NCBI GenBank assembly: GCA_937927845.1
Contig: CALFXE010000083.1
Location: forward strand, 1-61,970
Source: an uncultured Paludibacter sp.
GTDB lineage: Bacteria > Bacteroidota > Bacteroidia > Bacteroidales > Paludibacteraceae
DNA length: 61,970 nt
Direction of reading: 5' to 3'
Part shown: piece after piece, positions 43,809 to 52,523 of the stretch
Layout of the letters: the number at the start of each line of letters is the position of its first letter
Position numbering within the stretch: the first letter of the stretch is position 1
Program-made: the position numbers and the translations under genes
The notes under the pieces: generated by a model
The model's input: only the letters and a program-made list of their open reading frames with translations
What the model was told of the DNA's origin: nothing
The model's database searches: none

Positions 43809-44582
43809 ATGACAACATCAGAGTCCAAAATTGAAAAAGAAATTACAGTTGAAGAGAAACTTTTTGCTTTGTATGAATTGCAAAAGGTAGTATCAAACAT
43901 AGATGAAATAAAAACACTTAGAGGAGAGTTGCCTCTTGAAGTCCAAGATCTTGAAGATGAAATAGTAGGTTTAACCACCCGTATTGAGCATTTCGAAAGA
44001 GAAATAAGTGAATATACTTCAATGATAGCTTCCAAAAAAGTTGCAATTGAAGAATCACGTATAAAAATTGATCGTTATACCGAGCAGCAGAAAAACGTTC
44101 GTAATAATAGAGAGCACGAAAATCTTGAAAAAGAGATTGAGTTTCAAACATTAGAAATTGAGCATTGTGAAAAACAGATACGAGAATATAAAGCTGCTAA
44201 AGAAACGAAAACTGAAGAACAAAAACAGACAGCAACCCAATTAGCCGAAAGAAAACTTGATCTCGAACAGAAAAAAGGGGAGTTGGATGAAATTGTTGCA
44301 GAAACAAAACAAGAAGAAGAAAAGCTAAGAGAGAAAGCAAAAGAGATTGAATCAAAAATTGAGACAAGACTCTTAACTGCATTTAAACGTATAAGAAAGA
44401 ATGCAAGAAACGGTTTAGCTGTGGTATATATCAATCGTGATGCCTGTGGAGGTTGTTTTAATAAGATTCCTGCACAGAAACAGCTTGATATAAGATTAAG
44501 AAAGAAAGTTATTGTTTGTGAATATTGTGGTCGTATTTTAGTTGACCAACAATTAGCTGGAGTAGCACCAGCCACAGAGTAG
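43809..44582 (+). CDS. Coiled-coil protein with C4 zinc ribbon
   Basis: 257 residues: a long heptad-rich coiled coil (about residues 35-190) and a C-terminal zinc ribbon with CGGC and CEYC pairs (DACGGCFNKIPAQ ... VIVCEYCGRIL). It is the family of H. pylori HP0958 and Chlamydia CT398, thought to act as adaptors in secretion or RNA-related processes. In Bacteroidota it commonly follows nif3. A Rho-independent terminator comes 34 bp after the stop. Confidence 0.9.
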   Translation: MTTSESKIEKEITVEEKLFALYELQKVVSNIDEIKTLRGELPLEVQDLEDEIVGLTTRIEHFEREISEYTSMIASKKVAIEESRIKIDRYTEQQKNVRNNREHENLEKEIEFQTLEIEHCEKQIREYKAAKETKTEEQKQTATQLAERKLDLEQKKGELDEIVAETKQEEEKLREKAKEIESKIETRLLTAFKRIRKNARNGLAVVYINRDACGGCFNKIPAQKQLDIRLRKKVIVCEYCGRILVDQQLAGVAPATE

Positions 44583-44616
44583 GGCAGATAGAACATACAT
44601 AATTCATATATAGAAG

Positions 44617-44646
44617 AATCCGGAAAGAAATTTTCGGATTTTTTTT
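44617..44646 (+). terminator. Rho-independent terminator after the zinc-ribbon gene
   Basis: AATCCG (44617-44622) pairs with CGGATT (44635-44640), with internal AAA/TTT pairing, followed by a run of T. It ends the purF-DUF5606-nif3-zinc-ribbon transcript. Confidence 0.85.
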
Positions 44647-44689
44647 ATGGAAGTTTTTTCACTTTGCTACGTTTATTCAGGAATACACG

Positions 44690-45060
44690 TTTGTTAGTAG
44701 GCAGAGGGTGTAGAAGCCAACTGCAACGTATGGGAAGATCCCTCAGTCGCTCCTTTGGCTTCGCCAAGTCGCTCGTTCAGGATGACACGCTCGTTAGTGA
44801 GCGATGTATACCGCCGCTCAAAGGGCTTACGTAACATCATCATTTATGTAGCGGCGGTGCAGGAAGCCTTGCGCCGGTCGTGCATTTAGGCTGTTGTGTT
44901 GTACGATGCCAAACGACCGGGCTACACTGTGTAAGCCAAACGCTCGTGTCATCTCGAACGAAATGAGAGAACTCCCGTACAGTTTTGCAATAGGCCGGGA
45001 TAACGAAGTGAGGTAGCTCCTCTACAGTTGTCGCTGGATATTTTAATATACCCATTAAAA
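44690..45060. repeat. GC-richer structured repeat block without a gene
   Basis: Two long stem-loops are visible: ACCGCCGCT (44810-44818) with AGCGGCGGT (44850-44858), and CCGGTCGT (44874-44881) with ACGACCGG (44913-44920). Words such as CGTTCAGGATGACACG (about 44774) and GTCATCTCGAACGAAATGAG (about 44949) look like dispersed intergenic repeats of this phylum. A minus-strand frame at 44840-45100 shows no protein-like sequence. Base composition differs sharply from both flanks. Confidence 0.65.
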
Positions 45061-45620
45061 AATTATAATCTGTCATAAGATTGAGCGAATAGAAAGACAT
45101 TATATAAATGTAACCACATAAACGTAATACATATGTAAATAAACAATCATATTACAAATATATCCCACAACATATGTAATATTTAACATCAATAACTATC
45201 AATATATAAAGCTATTCAGATGTATTTTACAATAATAGCACATCACTTACAGATTAATTACATAATCATAATTATTCATATTATATTGCTAATAACCAGT
45301 ATTTTATATCTATTTATTAAATCAACACTTCATATTAATTAATATAATTGTATAAATCAATATATTTTCATATCATTGAGCTATATATATCATTGATAAT
45401 CAGTATATTTAAATGTATGTAATTAAACTTTTAATTTATTATTAGACATATGTTTTAAAATAGATATTATTATATCCGTACATCACTATTTAAAGTATTC
45501 ATTATCAAGGAATAATACGTTAAATAATAGATATGTAGATTTCTATTATAGTATATTTTTGGGAGTATTATATATTATTTTGCAGTTCACATTTGTTTTG
45601 ATACATTATTTATGTAAAAT
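45061..45620. other. Gene-free, very AT-rich stretch
   Basis: About 560 nt that appears more than 80 percent A+T by eye, with recurring CATATGTAA / ATATGTA words (for example about 45130, 45172, 45447) and many TTAAT runs. No reading frame, tRNA or DnaA box (TTATCCACA) is seen. It may be a curved upstream region of the XRE gene or decayed mobile DNA. Confidence 0.6.
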
Positions 45621-45623
45621 GAT

Positions 45624-45631
45624 TACTTTTG
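45624..45631 (+). promoter_or_regulatory. Predicted -7 box for the XRE regulator
   Basis: TACTTTTG matches TAnnTTTG, 116 nt before the ATG at 45747. Confidence 0.5.
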
Positions 45632-45746
45632 TATTATACTACAATTGTATTTTACTTATATCTTTATAGTATTTGCATATGTAAAATATATTATTTACAT
45701 TTGTGCTTTGCTGATTTACACAATTCTAAATGTAATTTTATTGATT

Positions 45747-46331
45747 ATGTCTGAGAAAAATCGAATAGAAAAGATTCTTCAATATGAAGGACTTTCAATT
45801 GGTCAGTTTGCGCAAGAGATTGGAGTTAAGAACTCTACACTCTCCCATATTCTGAATGAGAGAAATAAACCCAGTCTTGATGTTATCAAAAAAATTCTTG
45901 CAAGGTATACAAATATCAATTCTGAGTGGCTTATTTTCGGTCAAGGTTCTATGTTTAAGAAAGAAGGACATTCTCAAGAGCCTAAATTATTTGAAGATGA
46001 TGATGTAACTCACAATGAATCTGATATATATCCTATACAAGAATCAAAAAAAGAAGTATCACATATTACAGCAATCCAGGAAGCAAGTGTTAAATCTGAA
46101 GATCCACCGGTCTATAATAGAACAATACGACATGAAAGTCGTCGAAGTGAGATTAATTCCCAAAGAAATGAATTTGATGAGCTAAACAATAAAAAAGCAG
46201 AAAAAGAGATTTCAATTCAAAAAGAGTATGTTGATGAGAAATTGGGTTTAGACAGAATTAATGACAGAAATGTCACAAAAATTATAATTTATTATTCAGA
46301 TAATACTTTTCAGGAATTCGATTCAAAATAA
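45747..46331 (+). CDS. XRE-family DNA-binding protein with a disordered tail
   Basis: The ATG at 45747 gives 194 residues. An upstream in-frame start would add 34 hydrophobic residues from AT-rich DNA and is rejected. Residues 1-60 are a Cro/C1 helix-turn-helix (LSIGQFAQEIGVKNSTLSHILNERNKPS). The rest is charged and low complexity, with a C-terminal strand (NVTKIIIYYSDNTFQEFDSK). This architecture is common in Bacteroidota as a small regulator. Its target is unknown; the AT-rich region before it could hold its operators. The pyrK promoter lies just beyond its stop. Confidence 0.85.
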   Translation: MSEKNRIEKILQYEGLSIGQFAQEIGVKNSTLSHILNERNKPSLDVIKKILARYTNINSEWLIFGQGSMFKKEGHSQEPKLFEDDDVTHNESDIYPIQESKKEVSHITAIQEASVKSEDPPVYNRTIRHESRRSEINSQRNEFDELNNKKAEKEISIQKEYVDEKLGLDRINDRNVTKIIIYYSDNTFQEFDSK

Positions 46332-46337
46332 TTGTTG

Positions 46338-46345
46338 TATTTTTG
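46338..46345 (+). promoter_or_regulatory. Predicted -7 box for pyrK-pyrD
   Basis: TATTTTTG matches TAnnTTTG, 62 nt before the pyrK ATG at 46407. Confidence 0.55.
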
Positions 46346-46406
46346 CAGTGGTAATAAAATTTTGACAGGTCTTATTACTTTTTATAATGTAAATTGCAAA
46401 ATTATA

Positions 46407-47177
46407 ATGAAGAAATTCATCCATGATCTGGTAGTTAAGGATAATATAGAACTTAATGACCAGTATTTTCTACTGATTTTAAAAGGAAACAGCCCATTAC
46501 CTGAGATGCTGCCCGGACAGTTTGTTGAAGTTAGAGTTGACGAATCACCTACTACCTTTTTAAGACGTCCTATTTCGATTAATTATGTTGATTATACTAC
46601 AAATGAAATATGGCTACTTATTCAGATTGTTGGCGATGGTACTCGAAAATTGTCAACACTAAAATCCGGCAGCTTATTGAACCTTATTTATCCTTTAGGC
46701 AATACTTTTACTATTCCCGATGGTAAAAACTCTAATTTATTATTGATAGGTGGTGGTGTAGGTACTGCTCCAATGTTGTTTTTAGGCTCGTATCTAAACG
46801 ATTTAGGGTACAAATGTACATTTCTGCTCGGAGGACGCTCGAAGTCGAATTTGCTTCAATTAAGCGATTTTGAAAAGTATGGAAATGTACTTACAACTAC
46901 TGAAGATGGTTCGTTTGGCGAAAAAGGTTTTGTAACTCAACATTCTGTGTTGAATAATCGTGATTTTGATGCAATTTACACTTGTGGTCCGACTCCAATG
47001 ATGAAGGCTGTTGCTGATTATGCTTTAAAAAATAATATCTTTTGTGAAGTTTCATTAGAAAATACAATGGCTTGTGGATTTGGAACTTGTTTGTGTTGTG
47101 TTACAAATACTACTGAAGGTAATGTGTGTGTGTGTACTGAAGGTCCTGTTTTTAATATTACAAAATTGAAATGGTAG
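46407..47177 (+). CDS. pyrK: Dihydroorotate dehydrogenase B, electron-transfer subunit
   Basis: 256 residues from ATG 46407 (MKKFIHDLVVKDN); the upstream in-frame extension covers the promoter and is rejected. The FAD domain has FLRRPISI (RxxS-type flavin motif), the NAD domain GGGVGTAPMLFLG, and the C-terminal 2Fe-2S site CGFGTCLCC plus a later Cys. PyrK carries electrons from dihydroorotate-reduced PyrD to NAD+. It overlaps pyrD by 7 nt, showing tight coupling. Confidence 0.95.
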   Translation: MKKFIHDLVVKDNIELNDQYFLLILKGNSPLPEMLPGQFVEVRVDESPTTFLRRPISINYVDYTTNEIWLLIQIVGDGTRKLSTLKSGSLLNLIYPLGNTFTIPDGKNSNLLLIGGGVGTAPMLFLGSYLNDLGYKCTFLLGGRSKSNLLQLSDFEKYGNVLTTTEDGSFGEKGFVTQHSVLNNRDFDAIYTCGPTPMMKAVADYALKNNIFCEVSLENTMACGFGTCLCCVTNTTEGNVCVCTEGPVFNITKLKW

Positions 47178-48082
47178 ATTTAAATGTAAATTTAGGTAAG
47201 ATACAATTGAAAAATCCGGTTATGACTGCATCCGGGACTTTCGGCTATGGATTGGAGTATTCCGACTTCTTCGACATATCACGAATAGGCGGTATAGTTG
47301 TAAAGGGTACTACTCTTCGTGATCGTCAAGGTAATGATTATCCACGTATGGCTGAAACTCCATCGGGTATGTTAAATGCTGTGGGACTGCAAAATAAGGG
47401 TGTTGAGCATTTCGCTAAAAATATTTATCCCTTGATTAAGGATATAAATACAAGTATATTTGTGAATGTATCAGGTTCTACTGTTGAAGAGTATGTTGAA
47501 ACCGCTCTTAGGGTCAATGAACTTGATAATATTCCTGGGATAGAGTTGAACATTTCTTGTCCGAATGTGAAGGAAGGTGGTATGGCTTTTGGCACTTCTT
47601 GTCCGTCTGCTGCACTTGTTGTTAAGGAGGTCAGAAAGGTGTATTCAAAAGAGTTAATGGTTAAATTGTCTCCTAATGTGACTTCTATTACTGAAATTGC
47701 AAAAGCAGTGGAAGATGAAGGTGCTGATTCGGTATCGTTGATAAATACTCTTTTAGGTATGGCGATAGATGCCGAGAAACGTAAACCTGTACTTTCAACT
47801 GTAACAGGTGGATTATCCGGTCCTGCTGTGAAACCTATAGCTCTTTGTATGGTATGGCAGGTTTATAATTCTGTTAAAATTCCTGTGGTAGGTATGGGCG
47901 GAATAATGAATGCTCGTGATGCAATTGAGTTTATTTTAGCCGGCTCGTCTGCTATTCAAATCGGCACAGCTAATTTTATCGATCCTACAGTTTCTGTAAA
48001 AGTTTTGGAGGGTATTGAGGAATATTTAATACGACATAAATTTAGTAGTGTAAATGATATTATTGGTGCACTCGAAGTTTAA
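47171..48082 (+). CDS. pyrD: Dihydroorotate dehydrogenase B (NAD+), catalytic subunit
   Basis: 303 residues: KNPVMTASGTFGYG, KGTTLRDRQGNDYPR, NVSGSTVEEY, ELNISCPNVKEGG with the class 1B active-site Cys, VKLSPNVTSI, and GMGGIMNARDAIEF for FMN phosphate. It oxidises dihydroorotate to orotate in pyrimidine synthesis and works as a heterotetramer with PyrK. Its 3' end overlaps the convergent HsdR_N-domain gene by 4 nt. Confidence 0.96.
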   Translation: MVDLNVNLGKIQLKNPVMTASGTFGYGLEYSDFFDISRIGGIVVKGTTLRDRQGNDYPRMAETPSGMLNAVGLQNKGVEHFAKNIYPLIKDINTSIFVNVSGSTVEEYVETALRVNELDNIPGIELNISCPNVKEGGMAFGTSCPSAALVVKEVRKVYSKELMVKLSPNVTSITEIAKAVEDEGADSVSLINTLLGMAIDAEKRKPVLSTVTGGLSGPAVKPIALCMVWQVYNSVKIPVVGMGGIMNARDAIEFILAGSSAIQIGTANFIDPTVSVKVLEGIEEYLIRHKFSSVNDIIGALEV

Positions 48083-48528
48083 ATATCTTTATAATCAGGG
48101 ATATCCGAAGTGATTTGATATTTTTTATTATTCACATCTAATGCACAATAGTAATGCTGAATGCCATTACTTAATATAAATCTATCCACATTTAATTTAT
48201 AATTATATACTGCAACCTGATCAAATGTTGTTTGTGTTATTTCAACTTCTGGAGATTTGAACTCTATTATGATTAATGGTTTCTTATCTTGAGTATATAT
48301 AATTGCATCACATCTTTTTCTTATTCCATTTATTATTATCTGTGTTTCTATTGCAATTAATCCGGCAGGATAGTTTTTTTCTTCTATTAAAAATTTTATA
48401 AAATTTTGCCTTACCCATTCCTCAGGAGTAAGTCTAACATATTTCTTTCTCTGATTATCAAATATGTAAATTTTATCTTTCTCGATTTTTGTTGTGAATT
48501 TATAAGATGGAAGATTTAATTGCCACAT
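48079..48528 (-). CDS. Orphan HsdR N-terminal-domain (PD-(D/E)XK fold) protein
   Basis: A 149-residue protein that matches only the N-terminal nuclease-fold domain of type I restriction subunits: TPEEWVRQNFIKFLIEEKNYP, a Glu in IAIETQI, Asp in KRCDAIIY, and IIIEFKSPEVEI (the ExK pair). No HsdM, HsdS or helicase parts are near. This stand-alone form is common in Bacteroidota beside holA and amn, so it is probably a conserved chromosomal gene and not the wreck of a restriction system. Its role is unknown. It is convergent with pyrD and divergent from amn. Confidence 0.8.
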   Translation of the reverse strand: MWQLNLPSYKFTTKIEKDKIYIFDNQRKKYVRLTPEEWVRQNFIKFLIEEKNYPAGLIAIETQIIINGIRKRCDAIIYTQDKKPLIIIEFKSPEVEITQTTFDQVAVYNYKLNVDRFILSNGIQHYYCALDVNNKKYQITSDIPDYKDI

Positions 48529-48534
48529 TTTTAT

Positions 48535-48542
48535 TACTTTTG
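48535..48542 (+). promoter_or_regulatory. Predicted -7 box for amn
   Basis: TACTTTTG matches TAnnTTTG, 40 nt before the ATG at 48582. It lies inside the in-frame extension from 48507, which argues against that longer start. Confidence 0.55.
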
Positions 48543-48581
48543 TCTGAATTAAAATGCGAATTTATAAAAAAATATAAACAG

Positions 48582-49355
48582 ATGAAAACAAAACAGGATA
48601 TTGTTGAAAATTGGTTGCCACGTTATACGAAAAGACCATTGAGTGATTTTACTGAATATATTTTGTTGACGAACTTTAATAATTATGTTGAAAAGTTTGC
48701 TGAATGGTACGATGTGCCGGTGTTGGGAAGAGATGGATCAATGATTAATGCTTCTGCAAATGGCATAACTATTATTAATTTCGGAATGGGTAGTCCGAAT
48801 GCAGCTTTAATGATGGATGTTCTATCGGCAATTCAACCTAAAGCAGTTTTATTTCTTGGTAAATGTGGTGGCTTGAGGGATAAAAATCAAAATGGTGATT
48901 ATATTTTGCCAAGTGCAGCCATTCGTGGTGAGGGTACTTCAAATGACTATTTCCCACCTGAGATTCCGGCTTTACCTGCTTTTAATCTGCAACGTGCTGT
49001 TTCTTCAAATATTCGTGATTTTGGAAAAGATTATTGGACTGGCACAGTATACACTACAAATAGAAGGGTATGGGAGTGGGATGAAGATTTCAAAGCCTAT
49101 TTAATTAAAACAAGAGCTATGGCAATCGATATGGAGACAGCTACTTTATTTTCAGTTGGTTTTCATAATGGTATTCCAACCGGTGCGTTATTATTAGTTT
49201 CTGATATGCCTTTACAGGAAAAAGGGATTAAAACTTCAGAAAGTGATTCAAAAGTAACTCAAAGCTTTGTAGATGAACATATTAAAATCGGTGTAAAATC
49301 GCTATCATCGCTTATAAATAACAGTAAAACAATCAAACATCTTCGTTTTGAATAG
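48582..49355 (+). CDS. amn: AMP nucleosidase
   Basis: 257 residues from ATG 48582 (MKTKQDIVENWLPRYT). NP-I family nucleosidase motifs: INFGMGSPNAALMMD, FLGKCGGLRD, IRGEGTSNDYFP and AIDMETATLFSVGF (active-site Glu region). It hydrolyses AMP to adenine and ribose-5-P. This is the short Bacteroidota version without the N-terminal domain of E. coli Amn. It starts 18 bp before holA. Confidence 0.9.
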   Translation: MKTKQDIVENWLPRYTKRPLSDFTEYILLTNFNNYVEKFAEWYDVPVLGRDGSMINASANGITIINFGMGSPNAALMMDVLSAIQPKAVLFLGKCGGLRDKNQNGDYILPSAAIRGEGTSNDYFPPEIPALPAFNLQRAVSSNIRDFGKDYWTGTVYTTNRRVWEWDEDFKAYLIKTRAMAIDMETATLFSVGFHNGIPTGALLLVSDMPLQEKGIKTSESDSKVTQSFVDEHIKIGVKSLSSLINNSKTIKHLRFE

Positions 49356-49372
49356 ATTGTAAGTAAATCCAC

Positions 49373-50371
49373 ATGCACGAACAAATTCTTAATAATTTAA
49401 AGCAAGGTAAATTTGCACCTATCTATTTTTTGATGGGTGAAGAGCCTTTTTATATAGATTTAATCTCAGATTATATTCAAAATAATATTCTTGATGAGAG
49501 TCAGAAGGAGTTTGATTTGTCTGTTTTATATGGTAAAGATGTTGATATTTCATCAGTTATAAATGCAGCAAAAAGATTTCCAATGATGTCGCCTTATCAA
49601 ATTCTGATAATTAAAGAGGCTCAGAATATTAAGGATATCGATAAATTGGAGTTTTATCTTAAAAACTACTCTCCATCAACTATTTTGGTTATCTGTTACA
49701 AATATGGCACAGTTGACGGTCGCCGGAAATGGGTAACAGACCTGAAAAAGATAGGAGTGGTCTATGATTCTAAAAAACTTCGAGATTATGAGATTGCTGC
49801 ATGGATTACTAAATATGCTAAAGAAAAGAGTTTGGTAATTGACGAAAAAGCTGTTATAATGCTGGCTGATTTTCTTGGCACTGATTTGAGTAAAATCGCT
49901 AATGAGCTTGAAAAGCTGTCTATTATAATGCCGGCGGGAAATAATCGTATTACTCCTGACATTATCGAAAAAAATATCGGTATCAGTAAGGATTTCAATG
50001 TGTTTGAACTACAAGATGCTCTAATTAAGCGAGATATAGTCAAGGCAAATAGAATTGTCAATTATTTTGCAGCAAATAAAAAAGCAAATCCTATTCAAAT
50101 GATAGTTGCTCAATTATTCGGCTTTTTCAGTAATCTGATGATTTTTCATTATTTACCGGAAAAAACTGCTGAAGCTGCTGCCTCTGAATTTAAGATACAT
50201 CCCTTTGTAGCAAGAAATTATTTGAATGCTGCAAAATCATTTAATGCACTGAAAACCATGAATATCATTTCTTATATACGTGAAACTGATGCTCGTTCTA
50301 AGGGTATTGATAATATCAGTGCAGATGATTCTGATTTGTTTAAAGAGCTTATATTCAAAATACTACATTAA
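49373..50371 (+). CDS. holA: DNA polymerase III delta subunit
   Basis: 332 residues of the clamp-loader delta family: PIYFLMGEEPFYIDLISDYI, RFPMMSPYQILIIKEAQNI, LADFLGTDLSKIANELEKL and the C-terminal collar with NPIQMIVAQLFGFFSNLMIFH. HolA opens the beta clamp during loading. The length is normal. It is followed 10 bp later by tex. Confidence 0.94.
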   Translation: MHEQILNNLKQGKFAPIYFLMGEEPFYIDLISDYIQNNILDESQKEFDLSVLYGKDVDISSVINAAKRFPMMSPYQILIIKEAQNIKDIDKLEFYLKNYSPSTILVICYKYGTVDGRRKWVTDLKKIGVVYDSKKLRDYEIAAWITKYAKEKSLVIDEKAVIMLADFLGTDLSKIANELEKLSIIMPAGNNRITPDIIEKNIGISKDFNVFELQDALIKRDIVKANRIVNYFAANKKANPIQMIVAQLFGFFSNLMIFHYLPEKTAEAAASEFKIHPFVARNYLNAAKSFNALKTMNIISYIRETDARSKGIDNISADDSDLFKELIFKILH

Positions 50372-50381
50372 TTATTTTCTT

Positions 50382-52520
50382 ATGTCAATCATTATTCCTG
50401 ATATTTTTATTTCTATTATATCAAATTCACTTCAACTGAAATCTCAACAGATTATCAATACTGTAAAATTGCTGAATGAGGGTGCTACTATTCCTTTTAT
50501 AAGCAGATATCGAAAAGAATTGACAGGAGAATTGGATGAAGTAATGATTGCTTCTATTAAAGAGCAGTATGATAAGCTTTTAGATATAGAAAAGCGAAAA
50601 GAAACGGTACTAAAAAGTATAGAAGATCAGGATAAATTAACTGATGAACTCAAGAATAGAATTGATTCTTGCTGGAATATGACGGAATTGGAGGATATTT
50701 ATTTGCCTTACAAACCTAAGCGGCGTACTCGTGCCGAAATTGCTCGTGAAAACGGTTTAGAGCCATTAGCTAAAATGATAATGAAGCAGAATATCTCAAA
50801 TCTCGAACAAGCAGCTTTACCTTTTGTAAAAGATAAAATTGAATCTATTGAAAATGCTTTGAGTGGTGCTTCTGATATTATTGCTGAATGGATTAATGAA
50901 AATGAAAAAGCTCGTAATTCTATTAGACGAATATTCACTTATGAGGCTTTTATTTCATCAAAAGTAATTAAAGGAAAAGAGGAAGAAGCACAAAAATATC
51001 GTGATTATTTTGAAATGTCTGATAAACTATCTAAGTGTTCGTCTCACAGATTGTTAGCTATGCGAAGAGGCGAGTCGGAAGGTTTCTTGAAGATTAGTAT
51101 CTCACCTGAAGATGATAAATGTATAGATAAACTTGCCGATATTTTTGTACGGTCTGATAATGAATCGGGCGAATTGGTTTTTACTGCTGTTAAGGATGCT
51201 TATAAAAGATTATTAAAGCCATCTATTGAAAATGAATTTGCTGCAGAAAGTAAATTAAAAGCAGATACTGAAGCTATCCGTGTTTTTGCCGAGAATTTAA
51301 AACAACTACTTTTAGCTCCTCCGTTGGGTGAAAAGCGAGTGTTGGGAATTGATCCGGGATTTCGTACCGGCTGCAAATTAGTATGCCTTGATGCACAAGG
51401 TAATTTGCTGCATAATGAAACTATTTATCCTCATCCTCCTCAAAGTGATTATTCGAAAGCTTCACGTAGTATTCAGAAAATCGTGGAAGCATATAATATC
51501 CAGGCAATTGCAATTGGGAATGGTACAGCCGGAAGAGAAACAGAGCAGTTCATTCAAAATATCAGATACGACAGGAAAGTGCAGGTATTTGTTGTGAGCG
51601 AAAATGGTGCATCTATTTATTCTGCCTCTAAAACAGCCAGAGATGAGTTTCCTGATTATGATGTTACTGTTCGTGGAGCTATATCTATTGGACGTAGATT
51701 AATGGATCCTTTAGCTGAATTGGTGAAAATAGATCCTAAATCTATCGGAGTAGGGCAGTATCAGCATGATGTAGATCAAAATCTATTGAAAAAAGCTCTT
51801 GATCAGACAGTTGAGAATGCTGTGAATAAAGTCGGCGTCAATTTGAATACTGCATCAAAGCACTTATTAACATATATTTCCGGTTTAGGTCCTACCTTGG
51901 CTCAAAATATAGTCGATTACCGTACTGAGTTCGGTGCCTTTAAAAATCGCAAACAATTGCTGAAAGTCCCGAAGATGGGTAGTAAAACTTTTGAGCAATG
52001 CGCAGGATTTCTTCGTATCTCTGATGGCGACACACCTTTGGATAATTCTGCTGTACACCCTGAAAGTTATCCTATTGTCGAAAAGATGGCAAAAGATTTA
52101 CATACAGATGTTGATAAACTTATAAGAAACAAGGAGTTAATTCAAAATATCCAACTAAAAGATTATGTTACTACAACCATAGGTTTACCAACTTTAAATG
52201 ATATCCTTGTCGAACTCGAAAAGCCCGGTCGCGACCCACGTAGTTCTGTTAAAGTCTTTGAGTTTGATGCTAATATCAAGAAAATTGAAGATTTGGTTTC
52301 AGGCATGGAGCTTCCCGGCATTGTTACGAATATCACTAATTTCGGAGCTTTTGTGGATATTGGCATTAAGGAAAACGGACTTGTTCATATCTCTCAAATG
52401 TCTGATCGCTTTATCTCTAATCCTGCTGAAGTTGTATCACTGCATCAGCATGTTAAGGTTAGAGTTCTCGAAGTTGATATAATAAGAAAGCGTGTACAGT
52501 TAAAATTATTAAATACCTGA
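50382..52520 (+). CDS. tex: Tex family RNA-binding transcription accessory protein
   Basis: 712 residues from ATG 50382; a start inside holA is rejected. Order: N-terminal helical region (GATIPFISRYRKELTGELDE), YqgF/RNase H-like domain (VLGIDPGFRTGCKLVCLD, about residue 323), helix-hairpin-helix repeats (SGLGPTLAQNIVDYR) and a C-terminal S1 domain (GIVTNITNFGAFVDIGIKENGLVHIS). Tex binds nucleic acid and affects transcription and stress tolerance in other bacteria. Full length. Confidence 0.95.
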   Translation: MSIIIPDIFISIISNSLQLKSQQIINTVKLLNEGATIPFISRYRKELTGELDEVMIASIKEQYDKLLDIEKRKETVLKSIEDQDKLTDELKNRIDSCWNMTELEDIYLPYKPKRRTRAEIARENGLEPLAKMIMKQNISNLEQAALPFVKDKIESIENALSGASDIIAEWINENEKARNSIRRIFTYEAFISSKVIKGKEEEAQKYRDYFEMSDKLSKCSSHRLLAMRRGESEGFLKISISPEDDKCIDKLADIFVRSDNESGELVFTAVKDAYKRLLKPSIENEFAAESKLKADTEAIRVFAENLKQLLLAPPLGEKRVLGIDPGFRTGCKLVCLDAQGNLLHNETIYPHPPQSDYSKASRSIQKIVEAYNIQAIAIGNGTAGRETEQFIQNIRYDRKVQVFVVSENGASIYSASKTARDEFPDYDVTVRGAISIGRRLMDPLAELVKIDPKSIGVGQYQHDVDQNLLKKALDQTVENAVNKVGVNLNTASKHLLTYISGLGPTLAQNIVDYRTEFGAFKNRKQLLKVPKMGSKTFEQCAGFLRISDGDTPLDNSAVHPESYPIVEKMAKDLHTDVDKLIRNKELIQNIQLKDYVTTTIGLPTLNDILVELEKPGRDPRSSVKVFEFDANIKKIEDLVSGMELPGIVTNITNFGAFVDIGIKENGLVHISQMSDRFISNPAEVVSLHQHVKVRVLEVDIIRKRVQLKLLNT

Positions 52521-52523
52521 TTA

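Noticed and set aside
44840..45100. Minus-strand frame of 86 codons in the GC-richer block
   Set aside because: It crosses stem-loops and dispersed repeats and has no protein-like pattern.
45061..45620. Chromosomal replication origin
   Set aside because: AT-rich, but no DnaA-box cluster and no dnaA or other origin-linked gene beside it.
48079..48528. Restriction-modification system remnant
   Set aside because: No methylase, specificity or helicase sequence nearby, and the stand-alone form is a regular neighbour of holA/amn in this phylum.
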